NCBI GenBank assembly: GCA_032718475.1
Contig: JAUCBJ010004986.1
Span: forward strand, 1 to 64,000
Direction: 5' to 3'
Length of the DNA: 64,000 nucleotides
From: Nemertoderma westbladi
Lineage: Eukaryota; Xenacoelomorpha; Nemertodermatida; Nemertodermatidae
Below the pieces are notes generated by a model, which worked only from the letters and a program-made list of their open reading frames with translations, searched no databases and was not told the origin of the DNA. Shown piece after piece: positions 25,801 to 42,100 of this stretch (position 1 is the first letter of the stretch; every line of letters begins with the position of its first letter). A program made the translations under genes and the position numbers.

Positions 25801-28800
25801 CATACAAGTGGGTAGGTAGACAAACATTGTGTGATCGTGGCGTTTATTTAATCATACAAGTGGGTAGACAAACATTGTGTGATCGTGGCGTTTATTTAAT
25901 CATACAAGTGGGTAGGTAGACAAACATTGTGTGATCGTGGCGTTTATTTAATCATACAAGTGGGTAGGTAGACAAACATTGTGTGATCGTGGCGTTTATT
26001 TAATCATACAAGTGGGTAGGTAGACAAACATTGTGTGATCGTGGCGTTTATTTAATCATACAAGTGGGTAGGTAGACAAACATTGTGTGATCGTGGCGTT
26101 TATTTAATCATAAGTAGGATAACAAACATTGTGTGATCGTGGCGTTTATTTAATCATACAAGTAGGTAGGTAGACAAACATTGTGTGATCGTGGCGTTTA
26201 TTTAATCACACAAGTGGGTAGGTAGACAAACATTGTGTGATCGTGGCGTTTATTTAATCATACAAGTGGGTAGACAAACATTGTGTGATCGTGGCGTTTA
26301 TTTAATCATAAGTAGGATAACAAACATTGTGTGATCGTGGCGTTTATTTAATCATACAAGTGGGTAGGTAGACAAACATTGTGTGATCGTGGCGTTTATT
26401 TAATCATACAAGTGGGTAGGTAGACAAACATTGTGTGATCGTGGCGTTTATTTAATCATACAAGTGGGTAGGTAGACAAACATTGTGTGATCGTGGCGTT
26501 TATTTAATCATAAGTAGGATAACAAACATTGTGTGATCGTGGCGTTTATTTAATCATAAGTAGGATAACAAACATTGTGTGATCGTGGCGTTTATTTAAT
26601 CATACAAGTGGGTAGGTAGACAAACATTGTGTGATCGTGGCGTTTATTTAATCATAAGTAGGATAACAAACATTGTGTGATCGTGGCGTTTATTTAATCA
26701 TACAAGTGGGTAGGTAGACAAACATTGTGTGATCGTGGCGTTTATTTAATCATACAAGTGGGTAGGTAGACAAACATTGTGTGATCGTGGCGTTTATTTA
26801 ATCATACAAGTGGGTAGGTAGACAAACATTGTGTGATCGTGGCGTTTATTTAATCATACAAGTGGGTAGGTAGACAAACATTGTGTGATCGTGGCGTTTA
26901 TTTAATCATACAAGTGGGTAGGTAGACAAACATTGTGTGATCGTGGCGTTTATTTAATCATACAAGTAGGTAGGTAGACAAACATTGTGTGATCGTGGCG
27001 TTTATTTAATCATACAAGTGGGTAGGTAGACAAACATTGTGTGATCGTGGCGTTTATTTAATCATACAAGTGGGTAGGTAGACAAACATTGTGTGATCGT
27101 GGCGTTTATTTAATCATAAGTAGGATAACAAACATTGTGTGATCGTGGCGTTTATTTAATCATACAAGTAGGTAGGTAGACAAACATTGTGTGATCGTGG
27201 CGTTTATTTAATCATACAAGTGGGTAGGTAGACAAACATTGTGTGATCGTGGCGTTTATTTAATCATAAGTAGGATAACAAACATTGTGTGATCGTGGCG
27301 TTTATTTAATCATACAAGTGGGTAGGTAGACAAACATTGTGTGATCGTGGCGTTTATTTAATCATACAAGTGGGTAGACAACATTGTGTGATCGTGGCGT
27401 TTATTTAATCATACAAGTGGGATAACAAACATTGTGTGATCGTGGCGTTTATTTAATCATACAAGTAGGTAGGTAGACAAACATTGTGTGATCGTGGTGT
27501 TTATTTAATCATACAAGTGGGTAGGTAGACAAACATTGTGTGATCGTGGCGTTTATTTAATCATACAAGTAGGTAGGTAGACAAACATTGTGTGATCGTG
27601 GTGTTTATTTAATCATACAAGTGGGTAGGTAGACAAACATTGTGTGATCGTGGAGTTTAACTAATCATACAAGTGGGTAGGTAGACAAACATTGTGTGAT
27701 CGTGGCGTTTATTTAATCATACAAGTGGGTAGGTAGACAAACATTGTGTGATCGTGGCGTTTATTTAATCATCCGTGGGTTAACAAACATTGTATGATCG
27801 TGGCGTTTATTTAATCATACAAGTGGGTAGGTAGACAAACATTGTGTGATCGTGGCGTTTATTTAATCATACAAGTGGGTAGGTAGACAAACATTGTGTG
27901 ATCGTGGCGTTTATTTAATCATAAGTAGGATAACAAACATTGTGTGATCGTGGCGTTTATTTAATCATACAAGTGGGTAGGTAGACAAACATTGTGTGAT
28001 CGTGGCGTTTATTTAATCATACAAGTGGGTAGGTAGACAAACATTGTGTGATCGTGGCGTTTATTTAATCATACAAGTAGGATAACAAACATTGTGTGAT
28101 CGTGGCGTTTATTTAATCATAAGTAGGATAACGAACATTGTGTGATCGTGGCGTTTATTTAATCATACAAGTGGGTAGGTAGACAAACATTGTGTGATCG
28201 TGGCGTTTATTTAATCATACAAGTGGGTAGGTAGACAAACATTGTGTGATCGTGGCGTTTATTTAATCATACAAGTGGGTAGGTAGACAAACATTGTGTG
28301 ATCGTGGCGTTTATTTAATCATAAGTAGGATAACAAACATTGTGTGATCGTGGCGTTTATTTAATCATAAGTAGGATAACAAACATTGTGTGATCGTGGC
28401 GTTTATTTAATCATACAAGTGGGTAGACAAACATTGTGTGATCGCGGCGTTTATTTAATCATAAGTAGGATAACAAACATTGTGTGATCGTGGCGTTTAT
28501 TTAATCATAAGTAGGATAACAAACATTGTGTGATCGTGGCGTTTATTTAATCATACAAGTGGGTAGTTAGACAAACATTGTGTGATCGTGGCGTTTATTT
28601 AATCATACAAGTGGGTAGGTAGACAAACATTGTGTGATCGTGGTGTTTATTTAATCATACAAGTGGGTAGGTAGACAAACATTGTGTGATCGTGGCGTTT
28701 ATTTAATCATACAAGTGGGTAGGTAGACAAACATTGTGTGATCGTGGCGTTTATTTAATCATACAAGTGGGTAGACAAACATTGTGTGATCGTGGCGTTT

Positions 28801-29400
28801 ATTTAATCATACAAGTGGGTAGACAAACATTGTGTGATCGTGGCGTTTATTTAATCATACAAGTGGGTAGGTAGACAAACATTGTGTGATCGTGGCGTTT
28901 ATTTAATCATACAAGTGGGTAGGTAGACAAACATTGTGTGATCGTGGCGTTTATTTAATCATACAAGTGGGTAGGTAGACAAACATTGTGTGATCGTGGC
29001 GTTTATTTAATCATACAAGTGGGTAGGTAGACAAACATTGTGTGATCGTGGCGTTTATTTAATCATACAAGTGGGTAGGTAGACAAACATTGTGTGATCG
29101 TGGCGTTTATTTAATCATACAAGTGGGTAGGTAGACAAACATTGTGTGATCGTGGCGTTTATTTAATCATACAAGTGGGTAGGTAGACAAACATTGTGTG
29201 ATCGTGGCGTTTATTTAATCATACAAGTGGGTAGGTAGACAAACATTGTGTGATCGTGGCGTTTATTTAATCATACAAGTGGGTAGGTAGACAAACATTG
29301 TGTGATCGTGGCGTTTATTTAATCATAAGTAGGATAACAAACATTGTGTGATCGTGGCGTTTATTTAATCATAAGTAGGATAACAAACATTGTGTGATCG
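22844..29400. repeat. Long-range duplication, offset about 4.36-4.4 kb
   Basis: Rare private variants recur in the same order at a fixed distance. The deletion form agacaacatt is at 23021 and 27376, gagtttaact at 23298 and 27653, and catccgtgggtt at 23415 and 27770 (all offset 4355). Then ataacgaac is at 23721 and 28128 and agtgggtagt at 24151 and 28558 (offset 4407, one 52-bp unit more). The match starts at the array edge, near 22844, and fades after about 24.8/29.3 kb. Confidence 0.85.
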
Positions 29401-32400
29401 TGGCGTTTATTTAATCATACAAGTGGGTAGGTAGACAAACATTGTGTGATCGTGGCGTTTATTTAATCATAAGTAGGATAACAAACATTGTGTGATCGTG
29501 GCGTTTATTTAATCATACAAGTGGGTAGGTAGACAAACATTGTGTGATCGTGGCGTTTATTTAATCATACAAGTGGGTAGGTAGACAAACATTGTGTGAT
29601 CGTGGCGTTTATTTAATCATACAAGTGGGTAGGTAGACAAACATTGTGTGATCGTGGCGTTTATTTAATCATAAGTGGGATAACAAACATTGTGTGATCG
29701 TGGCGTTTATTTAATCATAAGTAGGATAACAAACATTGTGTGATCGTGGCGTTTATTTAATCATACAAGTGGGTAGGTAGACAAACATTGTGTGATCGTG
29801 GCGTTTATTTAATCATAAGTAGGATAACAAACATTGTGTGATCGTGGCGTTTATTTAATCATAAGTAGGATAACAAACATTGTGTGATCGTGGCGTTTAT
29901 TTAATCATAAGTAGGATAACAAACATTGTGTGATCGTGGCGTTTATTTAATCATACAAGTGGGTAGGTAGACAAACATTGTGTGATCGTGGCGTTTATTT
30001 AATCATACAAGTGGGTAGGTAGACAAACATTGTGTGATCGTGGCGTTTATTTAATCATACAAGTGGGTAGGTAGACAAACATTGTGTGATCGTGGCGTTT
30101 ATTTAATCATACAAGTGGGTAGGTAGACAAACATTGTGTGATCGTGGCGTTTATTTAATCATAAGTAGGATAACAAACATTGTGTGATCGTGGCGTTTAT
30201 TTAATCATACAAGTGGGTAGGTAGACAAACATTGTGTGATCGTGGCGTTTATTTAATCATACAAGTGGGTAGGTAGACAAACATTGTGTGATCGTGGCGT
30301 TTATTTAATCATAAGTAGGAGTAGACAAACATTGTGTGATCGTGGCGTTTATTTAATCATACAAGTGGGTAGGTAGACAAACATTGTGTGATCGTGGCGT
30401 TTATTTAATCATACAAGTGGGATAGACAAACATTGTGTGATCGTGGCGTTTATTTAATCATACAAGTGGGTAGGTAGACAAACATTGTGTGATCGTGGCG
30501 TTTATTTAATCATACAAGTGGGTAGGTAGACAAACATTGTGTGATCGTGGCGTTTATTTAATCATACAAGTGGGTAGGTAGACAAACATTGTGTGATCGT
30601 GGCGTTTATTTAATCATACAAGTGGGTAGGTAGACAAACATTGTGTGATCGTGGCGTTTATTTAATCATACAAGTGGGTAGGTAGACAAACATTGTGTGA
30701 TCGTGGCGTTTATTTAATCATACAAGTGGGTAGGTAGACAAACATTGTGTGATCGTGGCGTTTATTTAATCATACAAGTAGGTAGGTAGACAAACATTGT
30801 GTGATCGTGGCGTTTATTTAATCATACAAGTGGGTAGGTAGACAAACATTGTGTGATCGTGGCGTTTATTTAATCATACAAGTGGGTAGGTAGACAAACA
30901 TTGTGTGATCGTGGCGTTTATTTAATCATAAGTAGGATAACAAACATTGTGTGATCGTGGCGTTTATTTAATCATACAAGTAGGTAGGTAGACAAACATT
31001 GTGTGATCGTGGCGTTTATTTAATCATACAAGTGGGTAGGTAGACAAACATTGTGTGATCGTGGCGTTTATTTAATCATACAAGTGGGTAGGTAGACAAA
31101 CATTGTGTGATCGTGGTGTTTATTTAATCATAAGTAGGATAACAAACATTGTGTGATCGTGGCGTTTATTTAATCATACAAGTGGGTAGGTAGACAAACA
31201 TTGTGTGATCGTGGCGTTTATTTAATCATACAAGTGGGTAGGTAGACAAACATTGTGTGATCGTGGCGTTTATTTAATCATACAAGTGGGTAGGTAGACA
31301 AACATTGTGTGATCGTGGCGTTTATTTAATCATACAAGTGGGTAGGTAGACAAACATTGTGTGATCGTGGCGTTTATTTAATCATAAGTAGGATAACAAA
31401 CATTGTGTGATCGTGGCGTTTATTTAATCATACAAGTAGGTAGGTAGACAAACATTGTGTGATCGTGGCGTTTATTTAATCATACAAGTGGGTAGGTAGA
31501 CAAACATTGTGTGATCGTGGCGTTTATTTAATCATACAAGTGGGTAGGTAGACAAACATTGTGTGATCGTGGCGTTTATTTAATCGTACAAGTGGGTAGG
31601 TAGACAAACATTGTGTGATCGTGGCGTTTATTTAATCATAAGTAGGATAACAAACATTGTGTGATCGTGGCGTTTATTTAATCATACAAGTAGGTAGGTA
31701 GACAAACATTGTGTGATCGTGGCGTTTATTTAATCGTACAAGTGGGTAGGTAGACAAACATTGTGTGATCGTGGCGTTTATTTAATCATAAGTAGGATAA
31801 CAAACATTGTGTGATCGTGGCGTTTATTTAATCATACAAGTGGGTAGGTAGACAAACATTGTGTGATCGTGGCGTTTATTTAATCGTACAAGTGGGTAGG
31901 TAGACAAACATTGTGTGATCGTGGCGTTTATTTAATCATAAGTAGGATAACAAACATTGTGTGATCGTGGCGTTTATTTAATCATACAAGTAGGTAGGTA
32001 GACAAACATTGTGTGATCGTGGCGTTTATTTAATCATACAAGTGGGTAGGTAGACAAACATTGTGTGATCGTAGCGTTTATTTAATCATACAAGTGGGTA
32101 GGTAGACAAACATTGTGTGATCGTGGTGTTTAATTAATCATAAGTAGGATAACAAACATTGTGTGATCGTGGCGTTTATTTAATCATACAAGTGGGTAGG
32201 TAGACAAACATTGTGTGATCGTGGCGTTTATTTAATCATACAAGTGGGTAGGTAGACAAACATTGTGTGATCGTGGCGTTTATTTAATCATACAAGTGGG
32301 TAGGTAGACAAACATTGTGTGATCGTGGCGTTTATTTATTCATACAAGTGGGTAGGTAGACAAACATTGTGTGATCGTGGCGTTTATTTAATCATACAAG

Positions 32401-35400
32401 TGGGTAGGTAGACAAACATTGTGTGATCGTGGCGTTTATTTAATCATACAAGTGGGTAGGTAGACAAACATTGTGTGATCGTGGCGTTTATTTAATCATA
32501 CAAGTGGGTAGGTAGACAAACATTGTGTGATCGTGGCGTTTATTTAATCATACAAGTGGGTAGGTAGACAAACATTGTGTGATCGTGGCGTTTATTTAAT
32601 CATAAGTAGGATAACAAACATTGTGTGATCGTGTCGTTTATTTAATCATACAAGTGGGTAGGTAGACAAACATTGTGTGATCGTGGCGTTTATTTAATCA
32701 TACAAGTGGGTAGGTAGACAAACATTGTGTGATCGTGGCGTTTATTTAATCATACAAGTGGGTAGGTAGACAAACATTGTGTGATCGTGGCGTTTATTTA
32801 TTCATACAAGTGGGTAGGTAGACAAACATTGTGTGATCGTGGCGTTTATTTAATCATAAGTGGGATAACAAACATTGTGTGATCGTGGCGTTTATTTAAT
32901 CATAAGTAGGATAACAAACATTGTGTGATCGTGGCGTTTATTTAATCATACAAGTGGGTAGGTAGACAAACATTGTGTGATCGTGGCGTTTATTTAATCA
33001 TAAGTGGGATAACAAACATTGTGTGATCGTGGCGTTTATTTAATCATAAGTAGGATAACAAACATTGTGTGATCGTGGCGTTTATTTAATCATACAAGTG
33101 GGTAGGTAGACAAACATTGTGTGATCGTGGCGTTTATTTAATCATAAGTAGGATAACAAACATTGTGTGATCGTGGCGTTTATTTAATCATACAAGTGGG
33201 TAGGTAGACAAACATTGTGTGATCGTGGCGTTTATTTAATCATAAGTGGGATAACAAACATTGTGTGATCGTGGCGTTTATTTAATCATAAGTAGGATAA
33301 CAAACATTGTGTGATCGTGGCGTTTATTTAATCATACAAGTGGGTAGGTAGACAAACATTGTGTGATCGTGGCGTTTATTTATTCATACAAGTGGGTAGG
33401 TAGACAAACATTGTGTGATCGTGGCGTTTATTTAATCATAAGTGGGATAACAAACATTGTGTGATCGTGGCGTTTATTTAATCATAAGTGGGATAACAAA
33501 CATTGTGTGATCGTGGTGTTTATTTAATCATACAAGTGGGTAGGTAGACAAACATTGTGTGATCGTGGCGTTTATTTAATCATACAAGTAGGTAGGTAGA
33601 CAAACATTGTGTGATCGTGGCGTTTATTTAATCATACAAGTGGGTAGGTAGACAAACATTGTGTGATCGTGGCGTTTATTTAATCATACAAGTGGGTAGG
33701 TAGACAAACATTGTGTGATCGTGGCGTTTATTTAACCATACAAGTGGGTAGGTAGACAAACATTGTGTGATCGTGGCGTTTATTTAATCATAAGTAGGAT
33801 AACAAACATTGTGTGATCGTGGCGTTTATTTAATCATAAGTAGGATAACAAACATTGTGTGATCGTGGCGTTTATTTAATCATACAAGTGGGTAGACAAA
33901 CATTGTGTGATCGCGGCGTTTATTTAATCATACAAGTAGGTAGGTAGACAAACATTGTGTGATCGTGGCGTTTATTTAATCATACAAGTGGGTAGGTAGA
34001 CAAACATTGTGTGATCGCGGCGTTTATTTAATCATACAAGTGGGTAGACAAACATTGTGTGATCGCGGCGTTTATTTAATCATACAAGTAGGTAGGTAGA
34101 CAAACATTGTGTGATCGTGGCGTTTATTTAACCATACAAGTGGGATAACAAACATTGTGTGATCGTGGCGTTTATTTAATCATAAGTGGGTAGACAAACA
34201 TTGTGTGATCGCGGCGTTTATTTAATCATACAAGTAGGTAGGTAGACAAACATTGTGTGATCGTGGCGTTTATTTAATCATACAAGTGGGTAGGTAGACA
34301 AACATTGTGTGATCGCGGCGTTTATTTAATCATACAAGTGGGTAGGTAGACAAACATTGTGTGATCGTGGCGTTTATTTAATCATACAAGTGGGTAGGTA
34401 GACAAACATTGTGTGATCGCGGCGTTTATTTAATCATACAAGTGGGTAGGTAGACAAACATTGTGTGATCGTGGCGTTTATTTAATCATACAAGTGGGTA
34501 GGTAGACAAACATTGTGTGATCGTGGCGTTTATTTAATCATACAAGTGGGTAGGTAGACAAACATTGTGTGATCGTGGCGTTTATTTAATCATACAAGTG
34601 GGTAGGTAGACAAACATTGTGTGATCGTGGTGTTTATTTAATCATACAAGTAGGTAGACAAACATTGTGTGATCGTGGCGTTTATTTATTCATACAAGTG
34701 GGTAGGTAGACAAACATTGTGTGATCGTGGCGTTTATTTAATCATAAGTGGGATAACAAACATTGTGTGATCGTGGCGTTTATTTAATCATACAAGTGGG
34801 TAGTTAGACAAACATTGTGTGATCGTGGCGTTTATTTAATCATACAAGTGGGTAGGTAGACAAACATTGTGTGATCGTGGTGTTTATTTAATCATACAAG
34901 TGGGTAGGTAGACAAACATTGTGTGATCGTGGCGTTTATTTAATCATAAGTGGGATAACAAACATTGTGTGATCGTGGCGTTTATTTAATCATACAAGTA
35001 GGTAGACAAACATTGTGTGATCGTGGCGTTTATTTAATCATACAAGTGGGTAGACAAACATTGTGTGATCGTGGCGTTTATTTAATCATAAGTGGGATAA
35101 CAAACATTGTGTGATCGTGGCGTTTATTTAATCATACAAGTAGGTAGACAAACATTGTGTGATCGTGGCGTTTATTTAATCATACAAGTGGGTAGTTAGA
35201 CAAACATTGTGTGATCGTGGCGTTTATTTAATCATAAGTGGGATAACAAACATTGTGTGATCGTGGCGTTTATTTAATCATACAAGTGGGTAGGTAGACA
35301 AACATTGTGTGATCGTGGCGTTTATTTAATCATACAAGTGGGTAGGTAGACAAACATTGTGTGATCGTGGCGTTTATTTAATCATACAAGTGGGTAGGTA

Positions 35401-36149
35401 GACAAACATTGTGTGATCGTGGCGTTTATTTAATCATACAAGTGGGTAGGTAGACAAACATTGTGTGATCGTGGCGTTTATTTAATCATACAAGTGGGTA
35501 GGTAGACAAACATTGTGTGATCGTGGCGTTTATTTAATCATACAAGTGGGTAGGTAGACAAACATTGTGTGATCGTGGCGTTTATTTAATCATACAAGTG
35601 GGTAGGTAGACAAACATTGTGTGATCGTGGCGTTTATTTAATCATACAAGTGGGTAGGTAGACAAACATTGTGTGATCGTGGCGTTTATTTAATCATAAG
35701 TGGGATAACAAACATTGTGTGATCGTGGCGTTTATTTAATCATACAAGTAGGTAGACAAACATTGTGTGATCGTGGCGTTTATTTAATCATACAAGTGGG
35801 TAGTTAGACAAACATTGTGTGATCGTGGCGTTTATTTAATCATAAGTGGGATAACAAACATTGTGTGATCGTGGCGTTTATTTAATCATACAAGTGGGTA
35901 GGTAGACAAACATTGTGTGATCGTGGCGTTTATTTAATCATACAAGTGGGTAGGTAGACAAACATTGTGTGATCGTGGCGTTTATTTAATCATACAAGTG
36001 GGTAGTTAGACAAACATTGTGTGATCGTGGCGTTTATTTAATCATAAGTGGGATAACAAACATTGTGTGATCGTGGCGTTTATTTAATCATAAGTAGGAT
36101 AACAAACATTGTGTGATCGTGGCGTTTATTTAATCATACAAGTAGGTAG

Positions 36150-39100
36150 ACAAACATTGTGTGATCGTGGCGTTTATTTAATCATACAAGTGGGTAGTTA
36201 GACAAACATTGTGTGATCGTGGCGTTTATTTAATCATAAGTAGGATAACAAACATTGTGTGATCGTGGCGTTTATTTAATCATACAAGTGGGTAGACAAA
36301 CATTGTGTGATCGTGGTGTTTATTTAATCATACAAGTAGGTAGACAAACATTGTGTGATCGTGGCGTTTATTTAATCATACAAGTAGGTAGGTAGACAAA
36401 CATTGTGTGATCGTGGCGTTTATTTAATCATACAAGTAGGTAGACAAACATTGTGTGATCGTGGCGTTTATTTAATCATACAAGTGGGTAGTTAGACAAA
36501 CATTGTGTGATCGTGGCGTTTATTTAATCATACAAGTAGGTAGACAAACATTGTGTGATCGTGGCGTTTATTTAATCATACAAGTGGGTAGTTAGACAAA
36601 CATTGTGTGATCGTGGCGTTTATTTAATCATACAAGTGGGTAGGTAGTCAAACATTGTGTGATCGTGGCGTTTATTTAATCATACAAGTGGGTAGGTAGA
36701 CAAACATTGTGTGATCGTGGCGTTTATTTAATCATACAAGTAGGTAGGTAGACAAACATTGTGTGATCGTGGCGTTTATTTAATCATACAAGTGGGTAGG
36801 TAGTCAAACATTGTGTGATCGTGGCGTTTATTTAATCATACAAGTGGGTAGACAAACATTGTGTGATCGTGGCGTTTATTTAATCATACAAGTGGGTAGT
36901 TAGACAAACATTGTGTGATCGTGGCGTTTATTTAATCATAAGTAGGATAACAAACATTGTGTGATCGTGGCGTTTATTTAATCATACAAGTGGGTAGACA
37001 AACATTGTGTGATCGTGGTGTTTATTTAATCATACAAGTAGGTAGACAAACATTGTGTGATCGTGGCGTTTATTTAATCATACAAGTAGGTAGGTAGACA
37101 AACATTGTGTGATCGTGGCGTTTATTTAATCATACAAGTAGGTAGACAAACATTGTGTGATCGTGGCGTTTATTTAATCATACAAGTGGGTAGTTAGACA
37201 AACATTGTGTGATCGTGGCGTTTATTTAATCATACAAGTAGGTAGACAAACATTGTGTGATCGTGGCGTTTATTTAATCATACAAGTGGGTAGGTAGACA
37301 AACATTGTGTGATCGTGGCGTTTATTTAATCATACAAGTGGGTAGACAAACATTGTGTGATCGTGGCGTTTATTTAATCATAAGTGGGATAACAAACATT
37401 GTGTGATCGTGGCGTTTATTTAATCATACAAGTGGGTAGACAAACATTGTGTGATCGTGGTGTTTATTTAATCATACAAGTAGGTAGACAAACATTGTGT
37501 GATCGTGGCGTTTATTTAATCATACAAGTAGGTAGGTAGACAAACATTGTGTGATCGTGGCGTTTATTTAATCATACAAGTGGGTAGTTAGACAAACATT
37601 GTGTGATCGTGGCGTTTATTTAATCATACAAGTAGGTAGACAAACATTGTGTGATCGTGGCGTTTATTTAATCATACAAGTGGGTAGTTAGACAAACATT
37701 GTGTGATCGTGGCGTTTATTTAATCATACAAGTGGGTAGGTAGTCAAACATTGTGTGATCGTGGCGTTTATTTAATCATACAAGTGGGTAGGTAGACAAA
37801 CATTGTGTGATCGTGACGTTTATTTAATCATACAAGTAGGTAGGTAGACAAACATTGTGTGATCGTGGCGTTTATTTAATCATACAAGTGGGTAGGTAGT
37901 CAAACATTGTGTGATCGTGGCGTTTATTTAATCATACAAGTAGGTAGACAAACATTGTGTGATCGTGGCGTTTATTTAATCATACAAGTGGGTAGTTAGA
38001 CAAACATTGTGTGATCGTGGCGTTTATTTAATCATACAAGTGGGTAGGTAGTCAAACATTGTGTGATCGTGGCGTTTATTTAATCATACAAGTGGGTAGG
38101 TAGACAAACATTGTGTGATCGTGGCGTTTATTTAATCATACAAGTAGGTAGGTAGACAAACATTGTGTGATCGTGGCGTTTATTTAATCATACAAGTGGG
38201 TAGGTAGACAAACATTGTGTGATCGTGGCGTTTATTTAATCATACAAGTGGGTAGACAAACATTGTGTGATCGTGGCGTTTATTTAATCATACAAGTGGG
38301 TAGACAAACATTGTGTGATCGTGGTGTTTATTTAATCATACAAGTGGGTAGTTAGACAAACATTGTGTGATCGTGGCGTTTATTTAATCATAAGTGGGAT
38401 AACAAACATTGTGTGATCGTGGCGTTTATTTAATCATACAAGTGGGTAGGTAGACAAACATTGTGTGATCGTGGCGTTTATTTAATCATACAAGTAGGAT
38501 AACAAACATTGTGTGATCGTGGCGTTTATTTAATCATACAAGTGGGTAGGTAGACAAACATTGTGTGATCGTGGCGTTTATTTAATCATACAAGTAGGTA
38601 GACAAACATTGTGTGATCGTGGCGTTTATTTAATCATACAAGTAGGTAGACAAACATTGTGTGATCGTGGCGTTTATTTAATCATACAAGTAGGTAGACA
38701 AACATTGTGTGATCGTGGCGTTTATTTAATCATACAAGTGGGTAGGTAGACAAACATTGTGTGATCGTGGCGTTTATTTAATCATACAAGTGGGTAGGTA
38801 GACAAACATTGTGTGATCGTGGTGTTTATTTAATCATACAAGTGGGTAGGTAGACAAACATTGTGTGATCGTGGCGTTTATTTAATCATACAACTGGGTA
38901 GGTAGACAAACATTGTGTGATCGTGGCGTTTATTTAATCATACAAGTGGGTAGGTAGACAAACATTGTGTGATCGTGGCGTTTATTTAATCATACAAGTG
39001 GGTAGGTAGACAAACATTGTGTGATCGTGGCGTTTATTTAATCATACAAGTGGGTAGGTAGACAAACATTGTGTGATCGTGGCGTTTATTTAATCATACA

Positions 39101-42100
39101 AGTGGGTAGGTAGACAAACATTGTGTGATCGTGGCGTTTATTTAATCATAAGTGGGATAACAAACATTGTGTGATCGTGGCGTTTATTTAATCATACAAG
39201 TGGGTAGGTAGAAAAACATTGTGTGATCGTGGCGTTTATTTAATCATACAAGTGGGTAGGTAGACAAACATTGTGTGATCGTGGCGTTTATTTAATCATA
39301 CAAGTAGGATAACAAACATTGTGTGATCGTGGCGTTTATTTAATCATACAAGTAGGTAGGTAGACAAACATTGTGTGATCGTGGCGTTTATTTAATCATA
39401 CAAGTGGGTAGACAAACATTATGTGATCGTGGCGTTTATTTAATCATACAAGTGGGTAGGTAGACAAACATTGTGTGATCGTGGCGTTTATTTAATCATA
39501 CAAGTAGGATAACAAACATTGTGTGATCGTGGCGTTTATTTAATCATACAAGTGGGTAGGTAGACAAACATTGTGTGATCGTGGCGTTTATTTAATCATA
39601 CAAGTGGGTAGGTAGACAAACATTGTGTGATCGTGGCGTTTATTTAATCATACAAGTGGGTAGGTAGACAAACATTGTGTGATCGTGGCGTTTATTTAAT
39701 CATACAAGTGGGTAGGTAGACAAACATTGTGTGATCGTGGCGTTTATTTAATCATAAGTGGGATAACAAACATTGTGTGATCGTGGCGTTTATTTAATCA
39801 TACAAGTGGGTAGGTAGACAAACATTGTGTGATCGTGGCGTTTATTTAATCATACAAGTGGGTAGGTAGACAAACATTGTGTGATCGTGGCGTTTATTTA
39901 ATCATACAAGTAGGATAACAAACATTGTGTGATCGTGGCGTTTATTTAATCATACAAGTGGGTAGGTAGACAAACATTGTGTGATCGTGGCGTTTATTTA
40001 ATCATACAAGTAGGATAACAAACATTGTGTGATCGTGGCGTTTATTTAATCATACAAGTAGGATAACAAACATTGTGTGATCGTGGCGTTTATTTAATCA
40101 TACAAGTGGGTAGGTAGACAAACATTGTGTGATCGTGGCGTTTATTTAATCATACAAGTAGGATAACAAACATTGTGTGATCGTGGCGTTTATTTAATCA
40201 TACAAGTAGGATAACAAACATTGTGTGATCGTGGCGTTTATTTAATCATACAAGTGGGTAGGTAGACAAACATTGTGTGATCGTGGCGTTTATTTAATCA
40301 TACAAGTGGGTAGGTAGACAAACATTGTGTGATCGTGGCGTTTATTTAATCATACAAGTGGGTAGGTAGACAAACATTGTGTGATCGTGGCGTTTATTTA
40401 ATCATACAAGTAGGATAACAAACATTGTGTGATCGTGGCGTTTATTTAATCATACAAGTGGGTAGGTAGACAAACATTGTGTGATCGTGGCGTTTATTTA
40501 ATCATACAAGTAGGATAACAAACATTGTGTGATCGTGGCGTTTATTTAATCATACAAGTGGGTAGGTAGACAAACATTGTGTGATCGTGGCGTTTATTTA
40601 ATCATACAAGTAGGATAACAAACATTGTGTGATCGTGGCGTTTATTTAATCATACAAGTAGGATAACAAACATTGTGTGATCGTGGCGTTTATTTAATCA
40701 TACAAGTGGGTAGGTAGACAAACATTGTGTGATCATGGCGTTTATTTAATCATACAAGTGGGTAGACAAACATTGTGTGATCGTGGCGTTTATTTACTCA
40801 TACAAGTGGGTAGACAAACATTGTGTGATCGTGGCGTTTATTTAATCATAAGTGGGATAACAAACATTGTGTGATCGTGGTGTTTATTTAATCATACAAG
40901 TGGGTAGGTAGACAAACATTGTGTGATCATGGCGTTTATTTAATCATACAAGGGGGTAGACAAACATTGTGTGATCGTGGTGGTTATTTACTCATACAAG
41001 TGGGTAGACAAACATTGTGTGATCGTGGTGTTTATTTAATCATACAAGTGGGTAGACAAACATTGTGTGATCGTGGCGTTTATTTACTCATACAAGTGGG
41101 TAGGTAGACAAACATTGTGTGATCATGGCGTTTATTTAATCATACAAGTGGGTAGACAAACATTGTGTGATCGTGGCGTTTATTTACTCATACAAGTGGG
41201 TAGACAAACATTGTGTGATCGTGGTGTTTATTTACTCATACAAGTGGGTAGACAAACATTGTGTGATCGTGGTGTTTATTTAATCATACAAGTGGGTAGG
41301 TAGACAAACATTGTGTGATCATGGCGTTTATTTAATCATACAAGTGGGTAGACAAACATTGTGTGATCGTGGCGTTTATTTACTCATACAAGTGGGTAGA
41401 CAAACATTGTGTGATCGTGGCGTTTATTTAATCATACAAGTGGGTAGGTAGACAAACATTGTGTGATCATGGCGTTTATTTAATCATACAAGTGGGTAGA
41501 CAAACATTGTGTGATCGTGGCGTTTATTTACTCATACAAGTGGGTAGACAAACATTGTGTGATCGTGGTGTTTATTTAATCATACAAGTGGGTAGGTAGA
41601 CAAACATTGTGTGATCATGGCGTTTATTTAATCATACAAGTGGGTAGACAAACATTGTGTGATCGTGGCGTTTATTTACTCATACAAGTGGGTAGACAAA
41701 CATTGTGTGATCGTGGCGTTTATTTAATCATAAGTGGGATAACAAACATTGTGTGATCGTGGCGTTTATTTAATCATACAAGTAGGATAACAAACATTGT
41801 GTGATCGTGGTGTTTATTTAATCATACAAGTGGGTAGGTAGACAAACATTGTGTGATCGTGGCGTTTATTTAATCATACACGTGGGTAGGTAGACAAACA
41901 TTGTGTGATCGTGGCGTTTATTTAATCATAAGTAGGATAACAAACATTGTGTGATCGTGGCGTTTATTTAATCATACAAGTGGGTAGGTAGACAAACATT
42001 GTGTGATCGTGGCGTTTATTTAATCATACAAGTGGGTAGTTAGACAAACATTGTGTGATCGTGGCGTTTATTTAATCATAAGTAGGATAACAAACATTGT

